Positions 1 to 6,642 are shown, counted from the first letter of the stretch. The stretch is 9,441 bases of DNA from Spirochaetaceae bacterium (GCA_030633365.1 DAOVSY010000093.1:1-9441); one strand, 5' to 3'. Translations and numbers: made by a program. Notes: a model not told the origin generated them from the letters alone.

Positions 1-618
1 AATGTAAAACCAGACCTTGTTATTCTGGATATAAAAATGCCGGGACTTTCAGGATTTCAGATACTTCAGAAAATTACTCATAAACCGGCAGTCATTTTTG
101 TAACTGCCTATAATGAACATGCAGTTCAGGCATTTGATGTTCATGCAATTGATTACCTTCTTAAACCGTTTCAGGATAAACGCTTCAGTGAGGCTCTTTC
201 CCGTGTTCATATTGGTGAGTCTCCAAATACTGATACATTAAGTGAACTTAGAGAATTAATTGAAGGTTCGGTTTCAAGGAAAACATATTTAGATCGCATT
301 ACTGTAAAAGACAAATTTGAGTTTAGAGTTATTCCATCTGTTGAAATTGACTTTTTTTCTACTGAAGATGGATTGGTTTTTCTTCATGCAGAGGGTGTTA
401 AATATGTTATTGATCAAACTCTTACTCAGTTGGAAAAAAAGCTTGATCCTGAATTATTTTTTAGAGCACACAGAAAATCTTTGGTAAACATTAAAAAAGT
501 TGATCGAATGGTTCCCTGGGGACGCGGAAGATATGTGCTGCGATTTACCAATGATGAGAAGGTTCACCTTAGTAAGGAAAAAACCAGAAAATTTAAAAGA
601 CTGATTGGACTTAGCTAA
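1..618 (+). CDS. LytTR-family response regulator, 5' end cut by window edge
   Basis: The reading frame is open from base 1, so about 40 N-terminal residues are missing and 205 are visible. This is a receiver domain joined to a LytTR DNA-binding domain. Receiver: phospho-acceptor Asp at visible residue 10 (VILDIKMPG), the conserved Thr at residue 35 (FVTAYN) and the conserved Lys at residue 55 (DYLLKPF). LytTR domain: roughly residues 100-200, with the typical FFRAHRKSLVN signature near the middle. Family knowledge: such proteins are phosphorylated by a membrane histidine kinase and bind paired direct repeats upstream of targets. The kinase gene would be expected just left of the window. The next gene starts 216 bases downstream; I see no strong terminator between them. 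Function class is secure; the target is unknown. Confidence 0.93.
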   Translation, partial: NVKPDLVILDIKMPGLSGFQILQKITHKPAVIFVTAYNEHAVQAFDVHAIDYLLKPFQDKRFSEALSRVHIGESPNTDTLSELRELIEGSVSRKTYLDRITVKDKFEFRVIPSVEIDFFSTEDGLVFLHAEGVKYVIDQTLTQLEKKLDPELFFRAHRKSLVNIKKVDRMVPWGRGRYVLRFTNDEKVHLSKEKTRKFKRLIGLS

Positions 619-834
619 TATCTTTCTAATTCTTCTTAATACCAAAATCAATGAGAGCTTTTTTCGATGTAATACATTTTGAATTTAAAAGTAGCTCTTC
701 TCTAAAATAACCACAGTAAACAGACGGAAAAAGCTAAAAACGAAATAATATCATGTACAGCGCAAAAGGGGCTCAATGATAATATAATTTGACATCTGAA
801 AGACTCAGGGGTATCCTGTATTTAGGAGTTTAAA

Positions 835-1323
835 ATGAAAAAAATAGTTGCTATCATTATGCTTCTCTTTTCTACTGCTGTTGTCTTTTCCGAAGATCAG
901 AACAAGTCTTTCAAAGTGGGGTTTCAGGCTGACAGCGATACTTATATGGGATTGCTAGTTAAAGCAGATCATCTGGAGTTTGGGCTAAAGGCCCAGTGGG
1001 GTTATATGGAAGATACTGATGGTAATGACACTAATGGAATAGTAGTTGGAGGACATTTAGCTTATCTACTGCATGGAAAGGATGAATCATCATCACTAGG
1101 AGCAGGGATAGATTTCAGGACTTTCTTCGGAGAGCCAAAGATGGCTGAATATGTAGATGCTTTTATGCGAATAAACTATAACTATCATATTTCTGAAAAC
1201 TTCATGCTTAGTGCTCTGTATTACCCTTTTTCCTTTACTACCAGAGAATCAAGTGGGGGAGGTGACTGGTATATCTCTATTACTGTACCATCAGCGGCCC
1301 TGGCAGCAACAGTTTTCTTTTGA
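835..1323 (+). CDS. Small exported protein, probable outer-membrane beta-barrel
   Basis: 162 residues, family not recognised. A Sec signal peptide is clear: MKK, a hydrophobic stretch to about residue 18, then a VFS/E-type cleavage site near residue 19-20. The mature part has short alternating polar/aromatic stretches (for example FMLSALYYPFSF and WYISITV), Gly-rich turns, and ends exactly in Phe (ATVFF). A C-terminal Phe is the classical barrel-assembly signal of outer-membrane proteins, so a small eight-strand barrel is a reasonable inference. Start chosen at the ATG with AGGAG at 824-828, six bases upstream. The stop is followed after 41 bases by the OmpA-domain gene, so the two are probably co-transcribed. 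A periplasmic beta-sandwich is the alternative. Confidence 0.8.
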   Translation: MKKIVAIIMLLFSTAVVFSEDQNKSFKVGFQADSDTYMGLLVKADHLEFGLKAQWGYMEDTDGNDTNGIVVGGHLAYLLHGKDESSSLGAGIDFRTFFGEPKMAEYVDAFMRINYNYHISENFMLSALYYPFSFTTRESSGGGDWYISITVPSAALAATVFF

Positions 1324-1364
1324 AGCTACTATTTTGAAAATAAAATTAAAATAAGGAATATGAT

Positions 1365-2339
1365 ATGAAAAAAATATTTTACTTATTATTTGTTTGTTTG
1401 GTTTTATCACCTGTCTATGCACAACGAACCAGCGATATTGAAAATAGTAAAGACTCTCCTTTATTATCCCGTTTTGAAGGTTCGGTTATAGAGTTTTATA
1501 AAGAAACTAAATGGGGCAGCTATTTATTACCGGTAAGTGAAAAGGGGACTATTAGCTGGAGTGGCCCCATGGCTCTTGAAGGTAGAGTTATTCGTACACA
1601 GTATACTGTTTCTCCTGATAATAATTCTGAATTTGTCCTGCATAATTATAAAGCAGCTTTTAAAAATGCCGGTTTTGAAGTTTTAATTGCTATTGCCAAT
1701 GAAGAGCTTGGAGTTAGTGATCGTCCCCATACCTGGAATGATACATATTATGTTGGAGGCGGATATTACAATGGTCTGAACAATGGGAAATTCGGGATGG
1801 GTAAAAATTTCCCTACCTGGAATAATAACCATTGTTTTATTGCAGCCCGGGGTCATGCAAATGGTAAAGATATTTATGCTGTTATATATGCAATTGTGGA
1901 TGAGAAATATACACTAATTACACAGGATATAATCGAAGTAGAGTCTGTGGATACAGGTTTTGTTACTGCTGATAATATTTCAAAAGATATAGCATTCTCC
2001 GGTCATATAGCAATTTATGACATCCATTTTGATGGTGATAAGGCAACTATAAAATCAGAATCTGCAGAAGCGTTATCTGTAGTAGCCAATTATCTTAAAT
2101 CAAATTCAGACAAAGATTATTTTATTGTTGGTCATGCAGCAGGAATAGGAGATTTTGATCTGGGAATGGATCTATCTATTGCCAGAGCCAAAGCAGTAAT
2201 GGATGAACTTATTAAGAAATATGGAGTTTCAAAAGATCAGCTTAAATCCTATGGGGTTGGAGCTCTATGCCCTGTTGCATCAAATAACTCCGATGAAGGA
2301 ATTGCAAAGAACAGAAGGGTGGAGATTGTAGAACAGTAA
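1365..2339 (+). CDS. OmpA-family protein with DUF4892-like N-terminal region
   Basis: 324 residues. The signal peptide ends near residue 19 (VYA/Q). Residues about 32-120 resemble the DUF4892 region often fused to OmpA domains (SPLLSRFEGSVI, LEGRVIRTQY, NYKAAFKNAGFEVL). The OmpA/MotB peptidoglycan-binding fold occupies about 215-324, with SIARAKAV near 271-278 (Arg274) and the closing KNRRVEI near 315-321. Such proteins tether the envelope to peptidoglycan. Odd point: the family GHTD motif is GHAA here (256-259), so the Asp that normally contacts diaminopimelate is Ala, while the partner Arg is kept. Wall binding may therefore be weak or altered. AAGGA at 1353-1357 lies seven bases before the ATG. 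Likely in an operon with the barrel-like gene upstream. The C-terminal domain assignment is firm; the N-terminal one is from memory of family consensus. Confidence 0.9.
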   Translation: MKKIFYLLFVCLVLSPVYAQRTSDIENSKDSPLLSRFEGSVIEFYKETKWGSYLLPVSEKGTISWSGPMALEGRVIRTQYTVSPDNNSEFVLHNYKAAFKNAGFEVLIAIANEELGVSDRPHTWNDTYYVGGGYYNGLNNGKFGMGKNFPTWNNNHCFIAARGHANGKDIYAVIYAIVDEKYTLITQDIIEVESVDTGFVTADNISKDIAFSGHIAIYDIHFDGDKATIKSESAEALSVVANYLKSNSDKDYFIVGHAAGIGDFDLGMDLSIARAKAVMDELIKKYGVSKDQLKSYGVGALCPVASNNSDEGIAKNRRVEIVEQ

Positions 2340-2452
2340 TTAGAATATTGCTTAAAAGATAATACAGGAAGAACTGCAATAATGGCTGATACAAGAGAAT
2401 ACTCATATGGACATTTTTGAATAAGTTTTTGTTCTAAATATATGAATTATAA

Positions 2453-2470
2453 ATATAATCGAGATTATAT
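2453..2470. promoter_or_regulatory. Perfect 8+8 palindrome, candidate operator of paralogue A
   Basis: ATATAATC-GA-GATTATAT is a perfect inverted repeat of 8-base arms around two bases. It sits 25 bases upstream of a TTGACA -35 box and about 69 bases upstream of the inferred transcription start, a distance seen for upstream activator sites of Crp/Fnr proteins. It does not match the FNR consensus TTGAT-N4-ATCAA. The surrounding sequence is very AT-rich, so a chance palindrome is possible. Confidence 0.4.
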
Positions 2471-2494
2471 ATATGAAAAATAACTAGAAAATCC

Positions 2495-2523
2495 TTGACA
2501 CAGGCCTTAACTTCTTCTACTCT
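2495..2523 (+). promoter_or_regulatory. Sigma-70-like promoter of paralogue A
   Basis: TTGACA at 2495-2500, a 17-base spacer, then TACTCT at 2518-2523. The -35 is perfect and the -10 weak (TA...T only), which fits a promoter needing an activator. The predicted start near 2530 leaves a leader of about 25 bases ending in AAGGAG (2542-2547), eight bases before the ATG. Confidence 0.55.
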
Positions 2524-2555
2524 TGTATAAATTTTCAATTTAAGGAGATTAAAGT

Positions 2556-3455
2556 ATGAATAATCTAAGACGTAAAATCCAGGCTGCAGTAGTTGCTGCC
2601 GTAGGGCTTTTTCTGATTTTTATCAATCCAGGTCTTGTTACAGGTAATACCAATATGTTTCTTAAGGGGTTTACCAATGGTGCGACAGCTCCAATGAATC
2701 CTGTGGCAAACTTACGAAGTCTTGTCAGTTTCGGCTGGTTGGCAATTACAATTTACGCAGGTGTAGTTTTACTGGCTGCAGTTGTTTATGGCTTTCTAAA
2801 AAACAAAAAATGGGCTTTTCCAATTGCATTAGTAAGTCTTGCTACATTGCCTGTAGGTAGTTTCTATGTTAGCAGTTTTGCAGGTTATATGGTTCGAAAA
2901 GGAATATTTGCACCGTCTTTCTATGCTTTTGTTGTTGGACTGGTGGCGTTCTGGGCAATAATTATACTAGAGAAAAAAGGCAAAGAGATGTGGGCATTAT
3001 TTGCTCCTCTTACCCTTCTTGGTATGGTTGGAACACAGGCTTTTGCTTTTGCTGAACATGGTCTTAGAGGACTTTATCAGGGTGGAAAAACTCCGGCAAT
3101 ACTTGATCCTTCTATTGGTATCCTCCGTTTGTCACAGCCACTTATGGTTATGGTACTGATTGGTCTTTTTCTTGCAATATATTTTATTGCAACTAAGAAA
3201 AAATTAGGTTGGTGGTTTGGCATTTTCTCTGGAACTACTATGGCTATAGCTTCTTATTTTGTTCATTTTGCCCGTCCAAAAGCCTCATTCTCTCTGGCCG
3301 GAACAGATGCCTTTGAAGCTGGGAAAGCAGTAGTTGGTGCAGGTACACCTTCAATATTTACTTCTGTCTACTTTCTGGGTGGAACATTAGGTGTAATTTT
3401 GGTCATTGTTCTTTTAATTCCATTCTTTAAGAAACAGTTTAATTCTGAAGAATAA
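2556..3455 (+). CDS. Eight-helix membrane protein, paralogue A (uncharacterised family)
   Basis: 299 residues, family not recognised. Hydrophobic segments at about 9-29, 59-81, 86-108, 119-139, 146-166, 193-212, 217-237 and 267-290 suggest eight helices. Positive charge sits at the N-terminus (LRRK), between helices 2/3 (KNKK), 4/5 (EKKGKE), 6/7 (TKKK) and at the C-terminus (FFKKQF). By the positive-inside rule both ends are cytoplasmic and loops 1/2, 3/4, 5/6 and 7/8 face out. Outer loop 5/6 carries His168-x2-Arg171 and loop 7/8 carries His237-x2-Arg240-Pro. Paralogue C has both at matching positions. There is no signal peptide, no nucleotide-binding motif, and no Cys pattern for a cofactor. 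It has its own promoter and a terminator right after it. It could be a transporter, channel, sensor or cofactor-binding protein; I cannot choose. Confidence 0.88.
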   Translation: MNNLRRKIQAAVVAAVGLFLIFINPGLVTGNTNMFLKGFTNGATAPMNPVANLRSLVSFGWLAITIYAGVVLLAAVVYGFLKNKKWAFPIALVSLATLPVGSFYVSSFAGYMVRKGIFAPSFYAFVVGLVAFWAIIILEKKGKEMWALFAPLTLLGMVGTQAFAFAEHGLRGLYQGGKTPAILDPSIGILRLSQPLMVMVLIGLFLAIYFIATKKKLGWWFGIFSGTTMAIASYFVHFARPKASFSLAGTDAFEAGKAVVGAGTPSIFTSVYFLGGTLGVILVIVLLIPFFKKQFNSEE

Positions 3456-3478
3456 TAATCAGGTAAATAAATAATACT

Positions 3479-3511
3479 ATAAAATGCGCAGCATTGAGCT
3501 GCGTATTTTAT
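3479..3511. terminator. Bidirectional intrinsic terminator between convergent genes
   Basis: A 14-base stem with a single G-T wobble: the left arm begins ATAAAATGCG and ends CAGC at 3492, the loop is ATTGA (3493-3497), and the right arm GCTGCG... continues to TATTTTAT at 3511. The A-run on one side and T-run on the other let it stop transcription from paralogue A (plus) and from the regulator on the minus strand, whose stop codon is at 3514-3516. Confidence 0.88.
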
Positions 3512-3513
3512 TA

Positions 3514-4188
3514 TCAAACTTCTCCTGCCAGTGCTTCCAATTTTTCACGGTTAGTAAATACAAATTCTGTTCGCTTAATTTGAATTACTTCTGCATCTGC
3601 AAAGCGGTAAAGAACTTTACATACTAATTCCCGTGTAGTGCCTACCATTGCTGCCATCTCATCCAGAGTAAGATCCCGGGGAGCAAATTGTCCCTCGACT
3701 GGATGATAGTGGTTCAATAATAGCCTTGCCAGTCTGCCTGATACTGGATGGAAGGCGAACCCGTAGATAATTTCACGTACATTTCTCATTGTTTGAATTA
3801 ATAGGCGTGATACATCCCAAACTGCTTCAACATTACGGGAGACAATGGGCATAATCACCTTCCCGGACCATAAGTATACCTTACATTCCTCCATAACTTC
3901 CAGTGAGGCGGGCATTGGTTTTCCATCGAAGATTGAATGCCCCCATACCACATCTCCTTTCTCCAGACCAAACACAATCTGACGCTTCCCTCCAGGTGAT
4001 AGCATGATCCATTCTATTTTCCCAAATACTATGTATAGAGCTTTGGACCAGATTTCATCCTGCCAGCAAATGAACTCCCCTTTGTGATATGTCTTTACTT
4101 CGGACAATTGAATCAACTCAGCATGGTCAGTTGCAGTCAATTTATTGAAGACCTTCGCCTGAGGCAGCTCATGCATCAGCTTGTTCAT
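3514..4188 (-). CDS. Crp/Fnr-family transcription regulator (first)
   Basis: 224 residues from the chosen start. An N-terminal cyclic-nucleotide-binding-type beta-roll covers about residues 15-115, followed by the long dimer helix and a C-terminal winged helix (about 150-215). The recognition helix reads TTRELVCKVLYRF: the Arg-Glu pair of the CRP TRETVGRIL pattern is kept, but the later Arg is Lys. The cAMP pocket signature (FGE...RS) is absent, with WGHS and a Pro in those places. The FNR four-Cys cluster is also absent, so the ligand is unknown. Start: the ATG at 4188 has GGAG nine bases upstream (4201-4198). A longer in-frame ATG at 4203 adds five residues but has no clear ribosome site. 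It diverges from paralogue B and converges on A, making both candidate targets. Confidence 0.9.
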   Translation of the reverse strand: MNKLMHELPQAKVFNKLTATDHAELIQLSEVKTYHKGEFICWQDEIWSKALYIVFGKIEWIMLSPGGKRQIVFGLEKGDVVWGHSIFDGKPMPASLEVMEECKVYLWSGKVIMPIVSRNVEAVWDVSRLLIQTMRNVREIIYGFAFHPVSGRLARLLLNHYHPVEGQFAPRDLTLDEMAAMVGTTRELVCKVLYRFADAEVIQIKRTEFVFTNREKLEALAGEV

Positions 4189-4234
4189 TAGGTATCTCTC
4201 CATTTCTCAAGGTGATTATAGTATACTTCACTGT

Positions 4235-4262
4235 TTGTTAGATTATTACTTCAATTTATAAA
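4235..4262 (+). promoter_or_regulatory. Weak candidate promoter of paralogue B in divergent region
   Basis: TTGTTA (4235-4240), a 16-base spacer and TATAAA (4257-4262) is the best sigma-70-like pair I see between the divergent regulator gene and paralogue B. The 8-base palindrome AGTATACT (4220-4227) lies immediately upstream and could be an operator. Both are short matches. The ribosome site AGGAGG at 4334-4339, eight bases before the ATG at 4348, is strong. Confidence 0.3.
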
Positions 4263-4347
4263 AGTGTAAAGACTTCTGGATGTACACCTGTTAAAATGCA
4301 TCAACTTATTAAAAATTTTGATTTAGGAAGCAAAGGAGGCTCACCTA

Positions 4348-5325
4348 ATGTTAAACGAAACGACAAAAATTCATCGTACTATCATGGCTGTAACAGCTAT
4401 CGTAGCTGGCGTGTATCTGATTATGCTGGCACCAACGCAGGCTATGCAGACATTGAAGATTGCAATGGATCAGGCTTTTATCCGGCTGGTCCCTCATGAT
4501 GCTGATTTTTATCCAGCTATCCCTATTCTTTCTGCCACATTTTCGGTCTGGATTGTTCTACTTGTTTTTGCCGGGGCACTTTCCCTTCTTCTGGCAAAAA
4601 AGCTATACGATGGAGCTGAATGGGCAAGAGCTGCTGCTCTGGGAGTTTTCTCTATTCCCGCAGTTAGTGGTATGACCATGGTAATTCCCTGGTTTGTGCT
4701 TGTACTAGCTGAATATCCTGATAAAGGCGTTCCTGCTGCTACAGTAAGCGGTATGCCTCCGGTATTGCCTGTTATGTTTCTGGGATTACTTTTCTATTAT
4801 ATTATACTAATGGCTGATAAGGACAGTATTAAAAATAAACTATTAAAATTTGTTCCTTACACTTTCATTGGAATTGTATCCGGGATGGTTTTTATGAATG
4901 GCCAGCACGGGGTTCGTTATTTTATACATATACCGGGCGCATTCGATGCTGTTCCACCTCATTTTACATCACCTTTGGCACACTACATTACTAATCTGGA
5001 TCATCTTGACTGGTTAAGTTTTGAATTCTTAACAGAGCATGCGGTTTACAGCCCTCAGACACTGGCACTTTTACTGGGTGGGTATTTAAATTATATATCT
5101 GCTGCAATGTTAATAATTGCTATTCCATTTTTAGCTATGAAAAAGAAAGTTGGTTATTACATGGCAACAACTGCTGCCCTTGCCACTGCAGCAGCAAGCT
5201 TTCAGGGCTTTTTTGTACGTCATTCTACCGAATGGCTCCAGGGTGGCTTTTTGTCTACAGCACTGCTGATTATTCTCTTGCTTCCAGTATTTAAGAAATT
5301 TTTTATTCCGGAAGAAGAACTCTAG
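4348..5325 (+). CDS. Eight-helix membrane protein, paralogue B, with His-rich outer loop
   Basis: 325 residues, longest of the four paralogues and closest to D. Probable helices at about 11-30, 64-84, 94-120, 136-156, 167-186, 236-264, 270-290 and 301-319. Shared landmarks are GMVFMNGQHGVRYF after helix 5 (His187-x2-Arg190), IPFLAMKKKVGYY between helices 6/7, FFVRH after helix 7 (Arg291, His292), and a basic tail (PVFKKFF). The outer loop between helices 5 and 6 is expanded to about 50 residues and holds six His (187, 194, 205, 212, 219, 231), which suggests metal or heme contact or pH sensing, but this is inference. The N-terminus has MLNETTKIHR before helix 1, with no cleavable signal. Followed by a strong terminator, so probably monocistronic. 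Divergent from the minus-strand Crp/Fnr gene, the likely regulator. Function unknown. Confidence 0.87.
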   Translation: MLNETTKIHRTIMAVTAIVAGVYLIMLAPTQAMQTLKIAMDQAFIRLVPHDADFYPAIPILSATFSVWIVLLVFAGALSLLLAKKLYDGAEWARAAALGVFSIPAVSGMTMVIPWFVLVLAEYPDKGVPAATVSGMPPVLPVMFLGLLFYYIILMADKDSIKNKLLKFVPYTFIGIVSGMVFMNGQHGVRYFIHIPGAFDAVPPHFTSPLAHYITNLDHLDWLSFEFLTEHAVYSPQTLALLLGGYLNYISAAMLIIAIPFLAMKKKVGYYMATTAALATAAASFQGFFVRHSTEWLQGGFLSTALLIILLLPVFKKFFIPEEEL

Positions 5326-5348
5326 GCTATAATATTGATCCTATTTTT

Positions 5349-5377
5349 AAGCCGCAGCATTCTGTTGCGGCTTTTTT
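5349..5377 (+). terminator. Intrinsic terminator after paralogue B
   Basis: AAGCCGCA (5349-5356), a nine-base loop, TGCGGCTT (5366-5373), then a run of six T (5372-5377). The stem is GC-rich and perfect. It lies 23 bases past the stop codon. Confidence 0.92.
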
Positions 5378-5417
5378 AAACATAATTTAATACAATTAAA
5401 AAATTCCTTAATTTTTC

Positions 5418-5446
5418 TTGACAAATAGTCAATGCACACTTAACAT
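5418..5446 (+). promoter_or_regulatory. Promoter of paralogue C with palindrome on the -35 box
   Basis: TTGACA at 5418-5423, a 17-base spacer, TAACAT at 5441-5446: the best sigma-70 match in the window. The -35 lies within a perfect palindrome TTGAC-AAATA-GTCAA (5418-5432), so a dimeric protein bound there would block polymerase. Half-sites resemble FNR-type TTGAT, but the last base and the five-base gap differ. The predicted start is near 5453, giving a leader of about 130 bases. Confidence 0.65.
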
Positions 5447-5452
5447 AAAAAA

Positions 5453-5508
5453 TGTCATATGGTTTAAGATCATTAAATCTTACAAGCCGGATATGTGACA
5501 AATTTTTT
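5453..5508 (+). promoter_or_regulatory. Imperfect long hairpin plus U-run in the leader of C
   Basis: Left arm 5453-5470 pairs with right arm 5477-5500 around CATTAA. Paired blocks are TGTC/GACA, ATAT/ATAT, GG/CC, TT/AA and TAAGAT/ATCTTA, 18 pairs in all, with four bulges of one or two bases, all on the 3' arm. A run of six T (5503-5508) follows. It begins at about the inferred first transcribed base and has the outline of an attenuator, though the bulges make it a weak terminator. A chance fold in AT-rich DNA cannot be excluded. Confidence 0.35.
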
Positions 5509-5511
5509 ATA

Positions 5512-5545
5512 CTGATTTATGAAAATTTAGAAACTTCTAAATCAG
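5512..5545 (+). promoter_or_regulatory. Two mutually exclusive hairpins upstream of C ribosome site
   Basis: CTGATTTA (5512-5519) can pair with TAAATCAG (5538-5545), eight perfect pairs. Alternatively ATTTAGA (5525-5531) pairs with TCTAAAT (5536-5542) around AACT, seven perfect pairs. The two compete for bases 5538-5542. They end 21 bases before the AGGAG at 5567-5571. Shared-strand geometry like this is typical of RNA switches, but no known class is recognised. Confidence 0.35.
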
Positions 5546-5583
5546 AATACCAATAATATTTTTTATAGGAGAAAAGAAGAGAA

Positions 5584-6453
5584 ATGAAAGATTCTAATCG
5601 TAATGTACTTATTGCAATGGCAGCAATTGTTGCTTTTATGGGGTTGTATCTGGTTTTTATTGCACCAGGACTTTTTGATACAACCATGAAAACTCTGATT
5701 ATGAAGCAGTCAAAACAAGCCACAGCTATTAATGCCGGTCACCTTAGTCGTCTATATGTAGGTTCAGTCTATAGTGGTCTGGAAATGCTGGTTGGTTTGG
5801 CATTGATTGCTATCTCAGCTGCTGTATATGCCGGGAAAAAATGGGCCTGGCCTATGGCATTATTCCTACTTTCCATCCCAGCCATGGTTAATGGTTATGT
5901 TGGATTAGGATGGCTGGAAAATCTTAAACGATTTCCTCCTGCTTATATAACATTTTTTCTGAGCTTAGTTGCCTTCTGGGTACTGATATTCATTAAAAAC
6001 AATGATAAAAAAACAAAAAGTGCAATGTTCTGGGTTTTTACTCTTCTGGGAATGCTTGGTTCACAGGGTTTTATGCTTTTCCCTCATGCTTTACGTGTTA
6101 TTTTAAAAAGCCCTGCTGCAGCACTTAAAGATCCGGCTGTTGCTGTTCTTCTTCGTACTGGCCCCCTAATGTTATTAGTTGTTATTTTTGCCGGACTTGC
6201 AGTCTTAAAACTTGCTCAGCGGAGAGAATCAGGTTGGTACCTGGCTCTTTTAACTGGTTTGATGATGATTTTTGGTGCATTCCCCGCTCATTATGCACGT
6301 CCATTGGTAGCCTCCCTGGTTCCGAAGGGTTCTGCAGGTGCTTCAGTTTTTACATCTACATATTGGATGGCTGGTTTACAGGGTGTTATCCTTGTGGCTT
6401 TATTACTGATTCCATTCTTCAAAAGTCGGTTATTTGATAAATCAGAAGACTAA
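5584..6453 (+). CDS. Eight-helix membrane protein, paralogue C (uncharacterised family)
   Basis: 289 residues and the closest relative of paralogue A. Matching blocks include GLYLVFIAPGL in helix 1, KKWAWPMAL before helix 3, LVAFWVLIFI in helix 4, TLLGMLGSQ in helix 5, and GVILVALLLIPFFK in helix 8. Probable helices are at about 9-29, 62-82, 87-108, 118-138, 147-166, 190-211, 217-236 and 256-279. His168-x2-Arg171 and His236-x2-Arg239-Pro sit in predicted outer loops. The tail is charged (DKSED), as in A (NSEE) and B (PEEEL). The start ATG at 5584 has AGGAG at 5567-5571, 12 bases away, rather far, so translation may depend on leader folding. It has its own promoter, a long structured leader and its own terminator, and so looks separately regulated from A and B. 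Function unknown. Confidence 0.88.
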   Translation: MKDSNRNVLIAMAAIVAFMGLYLVFIAPGLFDTTMKTLIMKQSKQATAINAGHLSRLYVGSVYSGLEMLVGLALIAISAAVYAGKKWAWPMALFLLSIPAMVNGYVGLGWLENLKRFPPAYITFFLSLVAFWVLIFIKNNDKKTKSAMFWVFTLLGMLGSQGFMLFPHALRVILKSPAAALKDPAVAVLLRTGPLMLLVVIFAGLAVLKLAQRRESGWYLALLTGLMMIFGAFPAHYARPLVASLVPKGSAGASVFTSTYWMAGLQGVILVALLLIPFFKSRLFDKSED

Positions 6454-6533
6454 GACTATTCTGACCATGCTAAAAAAATAATTTAGTAATGGACAGGGTG
6501 ATTCAAAGATCATATTATGAATTAAAATTGTAT

Positions 6534-6578
6534 ATCCGAAGTTGGGTTCTATTCCGCTTCGGATTTATTTTCTTATTT
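6534..6578 (+). terminator. Intrinsic terminator after paralogue C
   Basis: ATCCGAAG (6534-6541) pairs with CTTCGGAT (6557-6564) across a 15-base loop, followed by the T-rich tract TTATTTTCTTATTT. It lies 80 bases beyond the stop codon. The T tract is interrupted, so some read-through into the next genes is possible. Confidence 0.8.
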
Positions 6579-6591
6579 GAATTGTTATGAG

Positions 6592-6637
6592 GCTGTTCCT
6601 GGAATAGCTGTAGATTAAACCAATAATGAGGAACAGC
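6592..6637 (+). promoter_or_regulatory. Hairpin burying the ribosome site of the 60-residue gene, with competing local hairpin
   Basis: GCTGTTCCT (6592-6600) is the perfect complement of AGGAACAGC (6629-6637), nine pairs over a 28-base loop. The right arm contains the Shine-Dalgarno bases (GAGGAA, 6628-6633) for the ATG at 6643. The same left arm can instead pair locally with the near-copy GGAATAGC (6601-6608), as GCTGTT/AATAGC around CCTGG, leaving the ribosome site free. The sequence thus offers a buried and a free state. Confidence 0.5.
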
Positions 6638-6642
6638 TTGTT

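Noticed and set aside
789..817. TTGACA-N17-TATCCT promoter before the barrel-like gene
   Set aside because: Good match, but transcription would start near 824, inside the AGGAG ribosome site, leaving almost no leader. Possible but not supported enough to annotate.
4212..4231. GTGA-N12-TCAC as a CRP-type operator between the divergent genes
   Set aside because: CRP sites have a gap of six between TGTGA and TCACA; a gap of twelve with a mismatched interior is not convincing.
4296..4499. 67-codon plus-strand frame upstream of and overlapping paralogue B
   Set aside because: Out of frame with B, which has a strong AGGAGG and homologues in the window; composition is of a frame shadow.
5517..5723. 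68-codon minus-strand open frame over the start of paralogue C
   Set aside because: Overlaps the leader and first helix of a well-supported gene and lacks a ribosome site or domain.
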